From Agriotes lineatus (Eukaryota > Arthropoda > Insecta > Coleoptera > Elateridae), in NCBI GenBank assembly GCA_940337035.1, contig CALNHX010001063.1:186001-250000 (forward strand): DNA of 64,000 nt, written 5' to 3'. The position numbers and the translations under genes were made by a program. This document shows positions 35,687 to 47,140 of this stretch, one piece after another (position 1 is the stretch's first letter; each line of letters begins with the position of its first letter). The notes beneath the pieces were generated by a model that had not been told where the DNA came from, did no database searches, and worked only from the letters and a program-made list of their open reading frames with translations.

Positions 35687-38600
35687 GGCTTCCGATTCAC
35701 AGGAGTTAAATCTTTCTCTTCAAAGCTACAGAAATTGACAGCCTAGCTGTAAAAATACGTATTTAGCGGTTGCTAAATATTTATGTGATTTTAACGAATT
35801 GTGTCAGATTAAAAACACAGGCTCCAGCAGTGCTTTAGTGAAGTCGGCTTCCGATTTACAAGAGTTAAGTCTCTTTCTTTAAAGCTACTGAAATTGACAG
35901 CCTAGCTGTAAAAATACGTATTTAGCGGTTGCTAAACATTTATGTGTTTTTAACGAATTGTGTCAGATTCAAGACACAGGCTCCAGCAGTGTTTTAGTCA
36001 AGTTGACTGCCAGTTCACCGGTGTTAAGTCTCTCTCTTCAAAGCTACTGAAATTGACAGCCTAGCTGTGGCAATACGTATTTAGCGGATGTTAGATATCT
36101 GCGTAGTTAGCAGTTTTTAACGAATTATGTCAGATTCAAAACACAGGCTCCAGCAGTGTTTTAGTGAAGCCGGCTTCCGATTCACAGGAGTTAAGTCTCT
36201 CTCTTCAAAGCTACAGAAATTGACAGCCTAGCTGTGAAAATACGTATTTAGCGGATGCTAGATATTTATGTGTTTTTAACGAATTGTGCCAGATTCAAAA
36301 CACAGGCTCCAGCAGTGTTTTAGTGAAGCCGGCTTCCGATTCACAGGAGTTAAGTCTCTCTCTTCAAAGCTACAGAAATTGACAGCCTAGCTGTGAAAAT
36401 ACGTATTTAGCGGTTGCTAATCGTTTATGTGTTTTTAACGAATTGTGTCAGATTCAAAACACAGGCTCCAACAGTGTTTTAGTTAAGTCGGCTTCCGATT
36501 CACAGGAGTTAAGTCTCTCTTTTCAAAGCTACTGAAATTGACAGCCTAGCTGTGAAAATACGTATTTAGCGGTTGCTAAATATTTATGTGGTTAGGGGTT
36601 TTTAACGAATTGTGTCAGATTCAAAACACAGGCTCCAGCAGAGTTTTAGTGAAGTCGGCTTCCGATTCACAGGAGTTAAGTCTCTCTTTTCAAAGCTACT
36701 GAAATTGACAGCCTAGCTGTGAAATTACGTATTTAGCGGTTGCTAAATATTTATGTGTTTTTAACGAATTGTGTCAGATTCAAAACACAGGCTCCAGCAA
36801 TGATTTAGTCAAGTTGGCTTCCGATTCACAAAAGATATGTCTCTCTCTTCAAAACTATTGAAATTGTCAGCCTAGCTGTGAAAATACGTATTTAGCGGTT
36901 GCTAATCATTTATGTGTTTTCAACGAATTGTGTCAGATTCAAAACACAGGCTCCAGCAGTGTTTTAGTGAAGCCGGCTTCCGATTCACAGGAGTTAAGTC
37001 TCTCTTTTCAAAGCTACTGAAACTGACATCCTAGCTGTGAAATTACGTATTTAGCGGTTGCTAAATATTTATGTGTTTTTAACGAATTGTGTCACATTCA
37101 AAACACAGGCTCCAGCAATGATTTAGTCAAGTTGGCTTCCGATTCACAAAAGATATGTCTCTCTCTTCAAAGCTATTGAAATTGTCAGCCTAGCTGTGAA
37201 AATACGTATTTAGAAGTTGCTAAATATTTATGTGTTTTTAACGAACTGTGTCAGATTCAAAACACAGGCTCCAGCAGTGTTTTAGTTAAGTCGGCTTCCG
37301 ATTCACAGGAGTTAAGTCTCTCTCTTCAAAGCTACTAAAATTGACAGCCTAGCTGTGAAAATACATATTTAGCGGTTGCTAAATATTTATGTGTTTTTAA
37401 CGAATTGTGTCAGATTCAAAACACAGGCTCCAGCAGTGTTTTAGTCAAGTCGGCTTCCGATTTACAGGAGTTAAGTCTCTCTCTTCAAAGCTACTGAAAT
37501 TGACAGCCTAGCTGTGAAAATACGTATTTAGCGGTTGCTAAATATTTATGTGTTTTTAACGAATTGTGTCAGATTCAAAAGACAGGCTCTAGCAGAGTTT
37601 TAGTAAAGTTGGCTTCCGATTCACAGGAGTTAAGTCTTTCTCTTCAAAGCTACAGAAATTGACAGCCTAGCTGTGAAAATACGTATTTAGCGGTTGTTAA
37701 ATATTTATGTGGTTAGGAGTTTTTAACTAATTGTTTCAGATTCAAACCACAGGTTTCAACATGGTTTTAGTTAAGATGGCTTCCCAGTCTCTCTTCAAGG
37801 CTACTTAAGATGATAGCTTAGCTGTCGAAATACGTATTTAGCGGTTGTTAGATATTTATGTGGTTAGGGGTTTTTAACGAATTGTGTCAGATTAAAAACA
37901 CAGGCTCCAGCAGTGTTTTAGTGAAGTTGGCTTCCGGTTCACAGGAGTTAAGTCTCTCTCTTCAAAACTACTGAAATTGACAGCCTAGCTGTGGAAATAC
38001 GTATTTAGCGGTTGCTAAATAGTTATGTGTTTTTAACGAATTGTGTCAGATTCAAAACACAGGCTCCAGCAGAGTTTTAGTTAAGTTGGCTTCCGATTCA
38101 TAGGAGTTAAGTCTTTCTCTTCAAAGCTACAGAAATTGACAGCCTAGCTGTGAAAATACGTATTTAGCGGTTGCTAAATATTTATGTGTTTTTAACGAAC
38201 TGTGTCAGATTCAAAACACAGGCTCCGGCAGTGTTTTAGTGAAGTCGGCTTCCGATTCACAAGCGTTAGGTCTCTCTCTTCAAAGCTACAGAAATTGACA
38301 GCCTAGCTGTGAAAATACGTATTTAGCGGTTGCTAAATAATTATGTGTTTTTAACGAATTGTGTCAGATTCAAAACACAGGCTCCAGCAGAGTTTTAGTT
38401 AAGTTGGCTTCCGATTCACAGGAACTAAGTCTCTCTCTTCAGCCCTACTGAAATTGACAGCCTAGCTGTGGAAATACGTATTTAGCGGTTGCTAAATATT
38501 TATGTGTTTTTAACGAATTGTGTCAAATTCAAAACACAGGCTCCAGCAGAGTTTTAGTTAAGTTGGCTTCCGATTCACAGGAGTTAAGTCTTTCTCTTCA

Positions 38601-39254
38601 AAGCTACAGAAATTGACAGCCTAGCTGTGAAAATACGTATTTAGCGGTTGCTAAATATTTATGTGTTTTTAACGAATTGTGTCAGATTAAAAACACAGGC
38701 TCCAGCAGTGTTTTAGTGAAGTCGGCTTCCGATTCACAAGAGTTAAGTCTTTTTCTTCAAAGCTACTGAAATTGACAGCCTTGCTGTGAAAATACGTATT
38801 TAGCGGTTGCTAAATATTTATGTGTTTTTAACGAATTGTGTCAGATTCAAAACACAGGCTCCAGCAGTGTTTTAGTGAAGCCGGCTTCCGATTCACAGGA
38901 GTTTAGTCTCTCTCTTCAAAGCTACAGAAATTGACAGCCTAGCTGTGAAAATACGTATTTAGCGGTTGCTAACCATTTATGTGTTTTAAACGAATTGTGT
39001 CAGATTCAAAACACAGGCTCCAGCAGTGTTTTAGTCAAGTTGGATGCCAGTTTACAGGAGTTACGTCTCTCTCTTCAAAGCTACTGAAATCGACAGCCTA
39101 GCTGTGGAAATACGTATTTAGCCGTTGTTAGACATCTGCATAGTTAAAAGTTTTTAACGAATTGTGTCAGATTCAAAACACAGGCTCCAGCAGTGTTTTA
39201 GTGAAGCCGGCTTCCGATTTACAGGAGTTAAGTCTCTCTTTTCAAAGCTACTGA
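35687..39254 (+). repeat. Block C duplication, copy C2 (3.57 kb)
   Basis: Near-identical partner of C1. It ends where CTACTGAGATTGACAGCC opens an A-like run. Both copies share odd variants such as AACTGACATCC, TTTAGAAGTTGC and CTTCAGCCCTAC, so the duplication followed the origin of these variants. Confidence 0.92.
37680..37830 (+). repeat. Divergent monomer, short form (151 bp)
   Basis: Counterpart of 33840-33990 at exactly 3840 bp, with no difference seen by eye. Confidence 0.93.
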
Positions 39255-42179
39255 GATTGACAGCCTAGCTGTCGGAATACGTATTTAGCGGTTGTTAGAT
39301 ATCTGCGTAGTTAAGAGTTTTTAACGAATTGTGTCAGATTCAAAACACAGGCTCCAGCAGTGTTTTAGTCAAGTTGGCTGCTAGTTCACAGGAGTTAAGT
39401 CTCTCTCTTCAAAGCTACTGAAATTGACAGCCTAGCTGTGGAAACACGTATTTAGGGGTTGTTAGATATCTGCGTAGTTAGGAGTTTTTAACGAATTGTG
39501 TCAGATATAAAACACAGGCTCCAGCAGTGTTTTAGTGAAGCCGGCTTCCGATTCACAGGAGTTAAGTCTCTCTCTTCAAAGCTACTGAAATTGACAGCCT
39601 AGCTGTGAAAATACGTATTTAGCGGTTGCTGAATATTTATGTGTTTTTAACGAATTGTGTCAGTTTCAAAACACAGGCTCCAGCAGTGTTTTAGTCAAGT
39701 TGGCTGCTAGTTCACAGGAGTTAAGTCTCTCTCTTCAAAGCTACTGAAATTGACAGCATAGCTGTGGAAATACGTATTTAGCGGTTGTTAGATATCTGCG
39801 TAGTTAGGAGTTTTTAACGAATTGTGTCAGATTCAAAACACAGGCTCCAGCAGAGTTTTAGTTAAGTTGGCTTCAGATTCACAGGAATTAAGTCTTTCTC
39901 TTCAAAGCTACAGAAATTGACAGCCTAGCTGTGAAAATACGTATTTAGCGGTTGCTAAATATTTATGTGTTTTTAACGAATTGTGTCAGATTAAAAACAC
40001 AGGCTCCAGCAGTGTTTTAGTCAAGTTGGCTGCCAGTTCACAGGAGTTAAGTCTCTCTCTTCAAAGCTACTGAAATTGACAGCCTAGCTGTGAAACTACG
40101 TATTTAGCGGTTGCTAAATATTTATGTGTTTTTAACGAATTGTGTCAGTTTCAAAACACAGGGTCCAGCATAGTTTTAGTTAAGTTGGCTTCAGATACAC
40201 AGGAGTTAAGTCTTTCTCTTCAAAGCTACAGAAATTGGCAGCCTAGCTGTGAAAATACGTATTTAGCGGTTGCTAAATATTTATGTGTTTTTAACGAATT
40301 GTGTCAGATTAAAAACACAGGCTCCAGCAGTGTTTTAGTGAAGCCGGATTCCGATTCACAAGAGTTAAGTCTCTCTCTTCAAAGCTACTGAAATTGACAG
40401 CCTAGCTGAGAAAATACGTATTTAGCGGTTGCTAAATATTAATGTGTTTTTAACGAATTGTGTCAGATTAAAAACACAGGCTCCAGCAGTGTTTTAGTGA
40501 AGTCGGCTTCCGATTCACAAGAGTTAAGTCTCTCTCTTCAAAGCTACTGAAATTGACAGCCTAGCTGTGAAAATACGTATTTAGCGGTTGCTAAATATTT
40601 ATGTTTTTTTAACGAATTGTGTCAGATTCAAAAGACAGGCTCCAGCAGAGTTTTAGTTAAGTTGGCTTCCGATTCACAGGAGTTTAATCTTTCTTTTCAA
40701 AGCTACAGAAATTGACAGCCTAGCTGTAAAAATACGTATTTAGCGGTTGCTAAATATTTATGTGATTTTAACGAATTGTGTCAGGTTAAAAACACAGGCT
40801 CCAGCAGTGCTTTAGTGAAGTCGGCTTCCGATTTACAAGAGTTAAGTCTCTTTCTTTAAAGCTACTGAAATTGACAGCCTAGCTGTAAAAATACGTATTT
40901 AGCGGTTGCTAAACATTTATGTGTTTTTAACGAATTGTGTCAGATTCAAGACACAGGCTCCAGCAGTGTTTTAGTCAAGTTGACTGCCAGTTCACCGGTG
41001 TTAAGTCTCTCTCTTCAAAGCTACTGAAATTGACAGCCTAGCTGTGGCAATACGTATTTAGCGGTTGTTAGATATCTGCGTAGTTAGCAGTTTTTAACGA
41101 ATTGTGTCAGATTCAAAACACAGGCTCCAGCAGTGTTTTAGTGAAGCCGGCTTCCGATTCACAGGAGTTAAGTCTCTCTCTTCAAAGCTACAGAAATTGA
41201 CAGCCTAGCTGTGAAAATACGTATTTAGCGGATGCTAGATATTTATGTGTTTTTAACGAATTGTGCCAGATTCAAAACACAGGCTCCAGCAGTGTTTTAG
41301 TGAAGCCGGCTTCCGATTCACAGGAGTTAAGTCTCTCTCTTCAAAGCTACAGAAATTGACAGCCTAGCTGTGAAAATACGTATTTAGCGGTTGCTAATCA
41401 TTTATGTGTTTTTAACGAATTGTGTCAGATTCAAAACACAGGCTCCAACAGTGTTTTAGTTAAGTCGGCTTCCGATTCACAGGAGTTAAGTCTCTCTTTT
41501 CAAAGCTACTGAAATTGACAGCCTAGCTGTGAAAATACGTATTTAGCGGTTGCTAAATATTTATGTGGTTAGGGGTTTTTAACGAATTGTGTCAGATTCA
41601 AAACACAGGCTCCAGCAGAGTTTTAGTGAAGTCGGCTTCCGATTCACAGGAGTTAAGTCTCTCTTTTCAAAGCTACTGAAATTGACAGCCTAGCTGTGAA
41701 AATACGTATTTAGCGGTTGCTAATCATTTATGTGTTTTTAACGAATTGTGTCAGATTCAAAACACAGGCTCCAGCAATGATTTAGTCAAGTTGGCTTCCG
41801 ATTCACAAAAGATATGTCTCTCTCTTCAAAGCTATTGAAATTGTCAGCCTAGCTGTGAAAATACGTATTTAGCGGTTGCTAATCATTTATGTGTTTTCAA
41901 CGAATTGTGTCAGATTCAAAACACAGGCTCCAGCAGTGTTTTAGTGAAGCCGGCTTCCGATTCACAGGAGTTAAGTCTCTCTTTTCAAAGCTACTGAAAT
42001 TGACAGCCTAGCTGTGAAATTACGTATTTAGCGGTTGCTAAATATTTATGTGTTTTTAACGAATTGTGTCAGATTCAAAACACAGGCTCCAGCAATGATT
42101 TAGTCAAGTTGGCTTCCGATTCACAAAAGATATGTCTCTCTCTTCAAAGCTATTGAAATTGTCAGCCTAGCTGTGAAAA
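39255..42179 (+). repeat. Block D, proximal part
   Basis: It opens with an A-like run of 159- and 167-bp monomers (GCTGTCGG, TTAGGGGTTG, GCTGAATATT, AGGGTCCAGCATAG) that also occurs near 48.05 and 57.82 kb. From about 40.6 kb it follows the C order: AAAGACAGGCTCC, GTGATTTTAACG, CACCGGTGTT, GCTAGATATTT, GCTAATCATTT and CAATGATTTAG. AAACATTTATG markers at 40911 and 43952 show a 3041-bp (19-monomer) repeat of this order. Confidence 0.72.
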
Positions 42180-42659
42180 TACGTATTTAGAAGTTGCTAA
42201 ATATTTATGTGTTTTTAACGAACTGTGTCAGATTCAAAACACAGGCTCCAGCAGTGTTTTAGTTTAAGTCGGCTTCCGATTCACAGGAGTTAAGTCTCTC
42301 TTTTCAAAGCTACTGAAATTGACAGCCTAGCTGTGAAATTACGTATTTAGCGGTTGCTAAATATTTATGTGTTTTTAACGAATTGTGTCAGATTCAAAAC
42401 ACAGGCTCCAGCAGTGTTTTAGTTTAAGTCGGCTTCCGATTCACAGGAGTTAAGTCTCTCTTTTCAAAGCTACTGAAATTGACAGCCTAGCTGTGAAATT
42501 ACGTATTTAGAAGTTGCTAAATATTTATGTGTTTTTAACGAACTGTGTCAGATTCAAAACACAGGCTCCAGCAGTGTTTTAGTTTAAGTCGGCTTCCGAT
42601 TCACAGGAGTTAAGTCTCTCTTTTCAAAGCTACTGAAATTGACAGCCTAGCTGTGAAAT
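42180..42659 (+). repeat. Local expansion of one mutated monomer (3 x 160 bp)
   Basis: Three consecutive monomers starting at 42180, 42340 and 42500 are each 160 bp because of the same extra T (TTTTAGTTTAAGTCGG). The same position in block C reads TTTTAGTTAAGTCGG. The exact 160-bp spacing and shared insertion show duplication after the mutation arose. Another carrier lies at 42978-43137, separated by two 159-bp monomers. Confidence 0.9.
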
Positions 42660-43296
42660 TACGTATTTAGAAGTTGCTAAATATTTATGTGTTTTTAACG
42701 AACTGTGTCAGATTCAAAACACAGGCTCCAGCAGTGTTTTAGTGAAGCCGGCTTCCGATTCACAGGAGTTAAGTCTCTCTTTTCAAAGCTACTGAAATTG
42801 ACAGCCTAGCTGTGAAATTACGTATTTAGCGGTTGCTAAATATTTATGTGTTTTTAACGAATTGTGTCAGATTCAAAACACAGGCTCCAGCAATGATTTA
42901 GTCAAGTTGGCTTCCGATTCACAAAAGATATGTCTCTCTCTTCAAAGCTATTGAAATTGTCAGCCTAGCTGTGAAAATACGTATTTAGAAGTTGCTAAAT
43001 ATTTATGTGTTTTTAACGAACTGTGTCAGATTCAAAACACAGGCTCCAGCAGTGTTTTAGTTTAAGTCGGATTCCGATTCACAGGAGTTAAGTCTCTCTC
43101 TTCAAAGCTACTAAAATTGACAGCCTAGCTGTGAAAATACATATTTAGCGGTTGCTAAATATTTATGTGTTTTTAACGAATTGTGTCAGATTCAAAACAC
43201 AGGCTCCAGCAGTGTTTTAGTCAAGTCGGCTTCCGATTTACAGGAGTTAAGTCTCTCTCTTCAAAGCTACTGAAATTGACAGCCTAGCTGTGAAAA

Positions 43297-43614
43297 TACG
43301 TATTTAGCGGATGCTAAATATTTATGTGTTTTTAACGAATTGTATCAGATTCAAAAGACAGGCTCCAGCAGAGTTTTAGTTAAGTTGGCTTCCGATTCAC
43401 AGGAGTTAAATCTTTCTTTTCAAAGCTACAGAAATTGACAGCCTAGCTGTAAAAATACGTATTTAGCGGTTGCTAAATATTTATGTGATTTTAACGAATT
43501 GTGTCAGATTCAAAACACAGGCTCCAGCAGTGTTTTAGTGAAGCCGGCTTCCGATTCACAGGAGTTAAGTCTCTCTCTTCAAAGCTACTGAAATTGACAG
43601 CCTAGCTGCGGAAA
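43297..43614 (+). repeat. Dimer duplication, copy 1 (318 bp)
   Basis: A monomer with TCAAAAGACAGGCTCCAGC and TTAAATCTTTCTTTTC, followed by a second monomer. AGGCTCCAGCAGAG at 43360 recurs at 43678, an offset of two 159-bp monomers. Private changes here are GCGGATGCTAAAT and TTGTATCAG. Confidence 0.8.
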
Positions 43615-43932
43615 TACGTATTTAGCGGTTGCTAAATATTTATGTGTTTTTAACGAATTGTGTCAGATTCAAAAGACAGGCTCCAGCAGAGTTTTAGTTA
43701 AGTTGGCTTCCGATTCACAGGAGTTAAATCTTTCTTTTCAAAGCTACAGAAATTGACAGCCTAGCTGTAAAAATACGTATTTAGCGGTTGCTAAATATTT
43801 ATGTGATTTTAACGAATTGTGTCAGATTAAAAACACAGGCTCCAGCAGTGCTTTAGTGAAGTCGGCTTCCGATTTACAAGAGTTAAGTCTCTTTCTTTAA
43901 AGCTACTGAAATTGACAGCCTAGCTGTAAAAA
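43615..43932 (+). repeat. Dimer duplication, copy 2 (318 bp)
   Basis: Partner of 43297-43614. Its second monomer is the GATTAAAAACACAGG/GCAGTGCTTTAG type, where copy 1 has GATTCAAAACACAGG/GCAGTGTTTTAG. The unit duplicated was therefore about one and a half monomers, or the copies exchanged later. Confidence 0.72.
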
Positions 43933-44894
43933 TACGTATTTAGCGGTTGCTAAACATTTATGTGTTTTTAACGAATTGTGTCAGATTCAAGACACAGGCT
44001 CCAGCAGTGTTTTAGTCAAGTTGACTGCCAGTTCACCGGTGTTAAGTCTCTCTCTTCAAAGCTACTGAAATTGACAGCCTAGCTGTGGCAATACGTATTT
44101 AGCGGTTGTTAGATATCTGCGTAGTTAGCAGTTTTTAAAGAATTGTGTCAGATTCAAAACACAGGCTCCAGCAGTGTTTTAGTGAAGCCGGCTTCCGATT
44201 CACAGGAGTTAAGTCTCTCTCTTCAAAGCTACAGAAATTGACAGCCTAGCTGTGAAAATACGTATTTAGCGGATGCTAGATATTTATGTGTTTTTAACGA
44301 ATTGTGCCAGATTCAAAACACAGGCTCCAGCAGTGTTTTAGTGAAGCCGGCTTCCGATTCACAGGAGTTAAGTCTCTCTCTTCAAAGCTACAGAAATTGA
44401 CAGCCTAGCTGTGAAAATACGTATTTAGCGGTTGCTAATCATTTATGTGTTTTTAACGAATTGTGTCAGATTCAAAACACAGGCTCCAACAGTGTTTTAG
44501 TTAAGTCGGCTTCCGATTCACAGGAGTTAAGTCTCTCTTTTCAAAGCTACTGAAATTGACAGCCTAGCTGTGAAAATACGTATTTAGCGGTTGCTAATCT
44601 TTTATGTGTTTTTAACGAATTGTGTCAGATTCAAAACACAGGCTCCAGCAGAGTTTTAGTGAAGTCGGCTTCCGATTCACAGGAGTTAAGTCTCTCTTTT
44701 CAAAGCTACTGAAATTGACAGCCTAGCTGTGAAAATACGTATTTAGCGGTTGCTAAATATTTATGTGTTTTTAACGAATTGTGTCAGATTCAAAAGACAG
44801 GCTCTAGCAGAGTTTTAGTAAAGTTGGCTTCCGATTCACAGGAGTTAAGTCTTTCTCTTCAAAGCTACAGAAATTGACAGCCTAGCTGTGAAAA

Positions 44895-45045
44895 TACGTA
44901 TTTAGCGGTTGTTAAATATTTATGTGGTTAGGAGTTTTTAACTAATTGTTTCAGATTCAAACCACAGGTTTCAACATGGTTTTAGTTAAGATGGCTTCCC
45001 AGTCTCTCTTCAAGGCTACTTAAGATGATAGCTTAGCTGTCGAAA
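44895..45045 (+). repeat. Divergent monomer, short form (151 bp)
   Basis: C-type short form with TAATTGTTTCAG. Its surroundings match block C on the distal side (AGTTATGTG, GATTCATAGG, CACAAGCGTTAGG). Confidence 0.93.
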
Positions 45046-45687
45046 TACGTATTTAGCGGTTGTTAGATATTTATGTGGTTAGGGGTTTTTAACGAATTGT
45101 GTCAGATTAAAAACACAGGCTCCAGCAGTGTTTTAGTGAAGTTGGCTTCCGGTTCACAGGAGTTAAGTCTCTCTCTTCAAAACTACTGAAATTGACAGCC
45201 TAGCTGTGGAAATACGTATTTAGCGGTTGCTAAATAGTTATGTGTTTTTAACGAATTGTGTCAGATTCAAAACACAGGCTCCAGCAGAGTTTTAGTTAAG
45301 TTGGCTTCCGATTCATAGGAGTTAAGTCTTTCTCTTCAAAGCTACAGAAATTGACAGCCTAGCTGTGAAAATACGTATTTAGCGGTTGCTAAATATTTAT
45401 GTGTTTTTAACGAACTGTGTCAGATTCAAAACAGGCTCCGGCAGTGTTTTAGTGAAGTCGGCTTCCGATTCACAAGCGTTAGGTCTCTCTCTTCAAAGCT
45501 ACAGAAATTGACAGCCTAGCTGTGAAAATACGTATTTAGCGGTTGCTAAATAATTATGTGTTTTTAACGAATTGTGTCAGATTCAAAACACAGGCTCCAG
45601 CAGAGTTTTAGTTAAGTTGGCTTCCGATTCACAGGAGTTAAGTCTTTCTCTTCAAAGCTACAGAAATTGACAGCCTAGCTGTGAAAA

Positions 45688-46323
45688 TACGTATTTAGCG
45701 GTTGCTAAATATTTATGTGTTTTTAACGAATTGTGTCAGATTCAAAAGACAGGCTCTAGCAGAGTTTTAGAAAAGTTGGCTTCCGATTCACAGGAGTTAA
45801 GTCTTTCTCTTCAAAGCTACAGAAATTGACAGCCTAGCTGTGAAAATACGTATTTAGCGGTTGCTAAATATTTATGTGTTTTTAACGAATTGTGTCAGAT
45901 TCAAAAGACAGGCTCTAGCAGAGTTTTAGTAAAGTTGGCTTCCGATTCACAGGAGTTAAGTCTTTCTCTTCAAAGCTACAGAAATTGACAGCCTAGCTGT
46001 GAAAATACGTATTTAGCGGTTGCTAAATATTTATGTGTTTTTAACGAATTGTGTCAGATTCAAAAGACAGGCTCTAGCAGAGTTTTAGTAAAGTTGGCTT
46101 CCGATTCACAGGAGTTAAGTCTTTCTCTTCAAAGCTACAGAAATTGACAGCCTAGCTGTGAAAATACGTATTTAGCGGTTGCTAAATATTTATGTGTTTT
46201 TAACGAATTGTGTCAGATTCAAAAGACAGGCTCTAGCAGAGTTTTAGTAAAGTTGGCTTCCGATTCACAGGAGTTAAGTCTTTCTCTTCAAAGCTACAAA
46301 AATTGACAGCCTAGCTGTGAAAA
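45688..46323 (+). repeat. Four consecutive near-identical 159-bp monomers
   Basis: Monomers start at 45688, 45847, 46006 and 46165, each exactly 159 bp and each with AAAGACAGGCTCTAGC and TTTAGTAAAGTTGG. Only two differences stood out: TTTAGAAAAGTTGG in the first and CTACAAAAATTG in the last. Elsewhere this monomer type occurs once per HOR, next to the divergent monomer, so this is a recent expansion at one-monomer scale. Confidence 0.92.
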
Positions 46324-46552
46324 TACGTATTTAGCGGTTGCTAAATATTTGTGTTTTTAACGAATTGTGTCAAATTCAAAACACAGGCTCCAGCAGAGTT
46401 TTAGTTAAGTTGGCTTCCGAATCACAGGAGTTAAGTCTTTCTCTTCAAAGCTACAGAAATTGACAGCCTAGCTGTGAAAATACGTATTTAGCGGTTGCTA
46501 AATATTTATGTGTTTTTAACGAATTGTGTCAGATTCAAAAGACAGGCTCCAA

Positions 46553-46870
46553 CAGTGTTTTAGTGAAGTTGGCTTCCGGTTCACAGGAGTTAAGTCTCTC
46601 TCTTCAAAACTACTGAAATTGACAGCCTAGCTGTGGAAATACGTATTTAGCGGTTGCTAAATAGTTATGTGTTTTTAACGAATTGTGTCAGATTCAAAAC
46701 ACAGGCTCCAGCAGAGTTTTAGTTAAGTTGGCTTCCGATTCATAGGAGTTAAGTCTTTCTCTTCAAAGCTTCAGAAATTGACAGCCTAGCTGTGAAAATA
46801 CGTATTTAGCGGTTGCTAAATATTTATGTGTTTTTAACGAATTGTGTCAGATTCAAAAGACAGGCTCCAG
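46553..46870 (+). repeat. Dimer duplication, copy 1 (318 bp)
   Basis: GGCTTCCGGT at 46571 recurs at 46889. The dimer pairs a GGCTTCCGGTTC monomer with an AAATAGTTATGTG/GATTCATAGG monomer, and both copies carry the change AAAGCTTCAGAAATT (46767 and 47085), absent from the counterparts at 34.28, 38.12 and 45.34 kb. Confidence 0.85.
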
Positions 46871-47140
46871 CAGTGTTTTAGTGAAGTTGGCTTCCGGTTC
46901 ACAGGAGTTAAGTCTCTCTCTTCAAAACTACTAAAATTGACAGCCTAGCTGTGGAAATACGTATTTAGCGGTTGCTAAATAGTTATGTGTTTTTAACGAA
47001 TTGTGTCAGATTCAAAACACAGGCTCCAGCAGAGTTTTAGTTAAGTTGGCTTCCGATTCATAGGAGTTAAGTCTTTCTCTTCAAAGCTTCAGAAATTGAC
47101 AGCCTAGCTGTGAAAATACGTATTTAGCGGTTGCTAAATA
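46871..47140 (+). repeat. Dimer duplication, copy 2
   Basis: Partner of 46553-46870. It departs at CTAAATAATTATG, where copy 1 has CTAAATATTTATG. A private change is ACTACTAAAATTG near 46932. Confidence 0.85.

Larger units (their letters stand above)
42660..45687 (+). repeat. Block D, middle part
   Basis: Continues the C-like order, through a dimer duplication (43297-43932), a CACCGGTGTT monomer, GCTAGATATTT and GCTAATCATTT heads, and a divergent monomer at 44895. One two-base deletion is visible (TTCAAAACAGGCTCC near 45430). Only satellite is present. Confidence 0.72.

Noticed and set aside
42180..46323. Mobile element insertion explaining the irregular spacing in block D
   Set aside because: Every base can be assigned to satellite monomers; the irregularity comes from 159-, 160- and 318-bp duplications, with no terminal repeats or target-site duplications.
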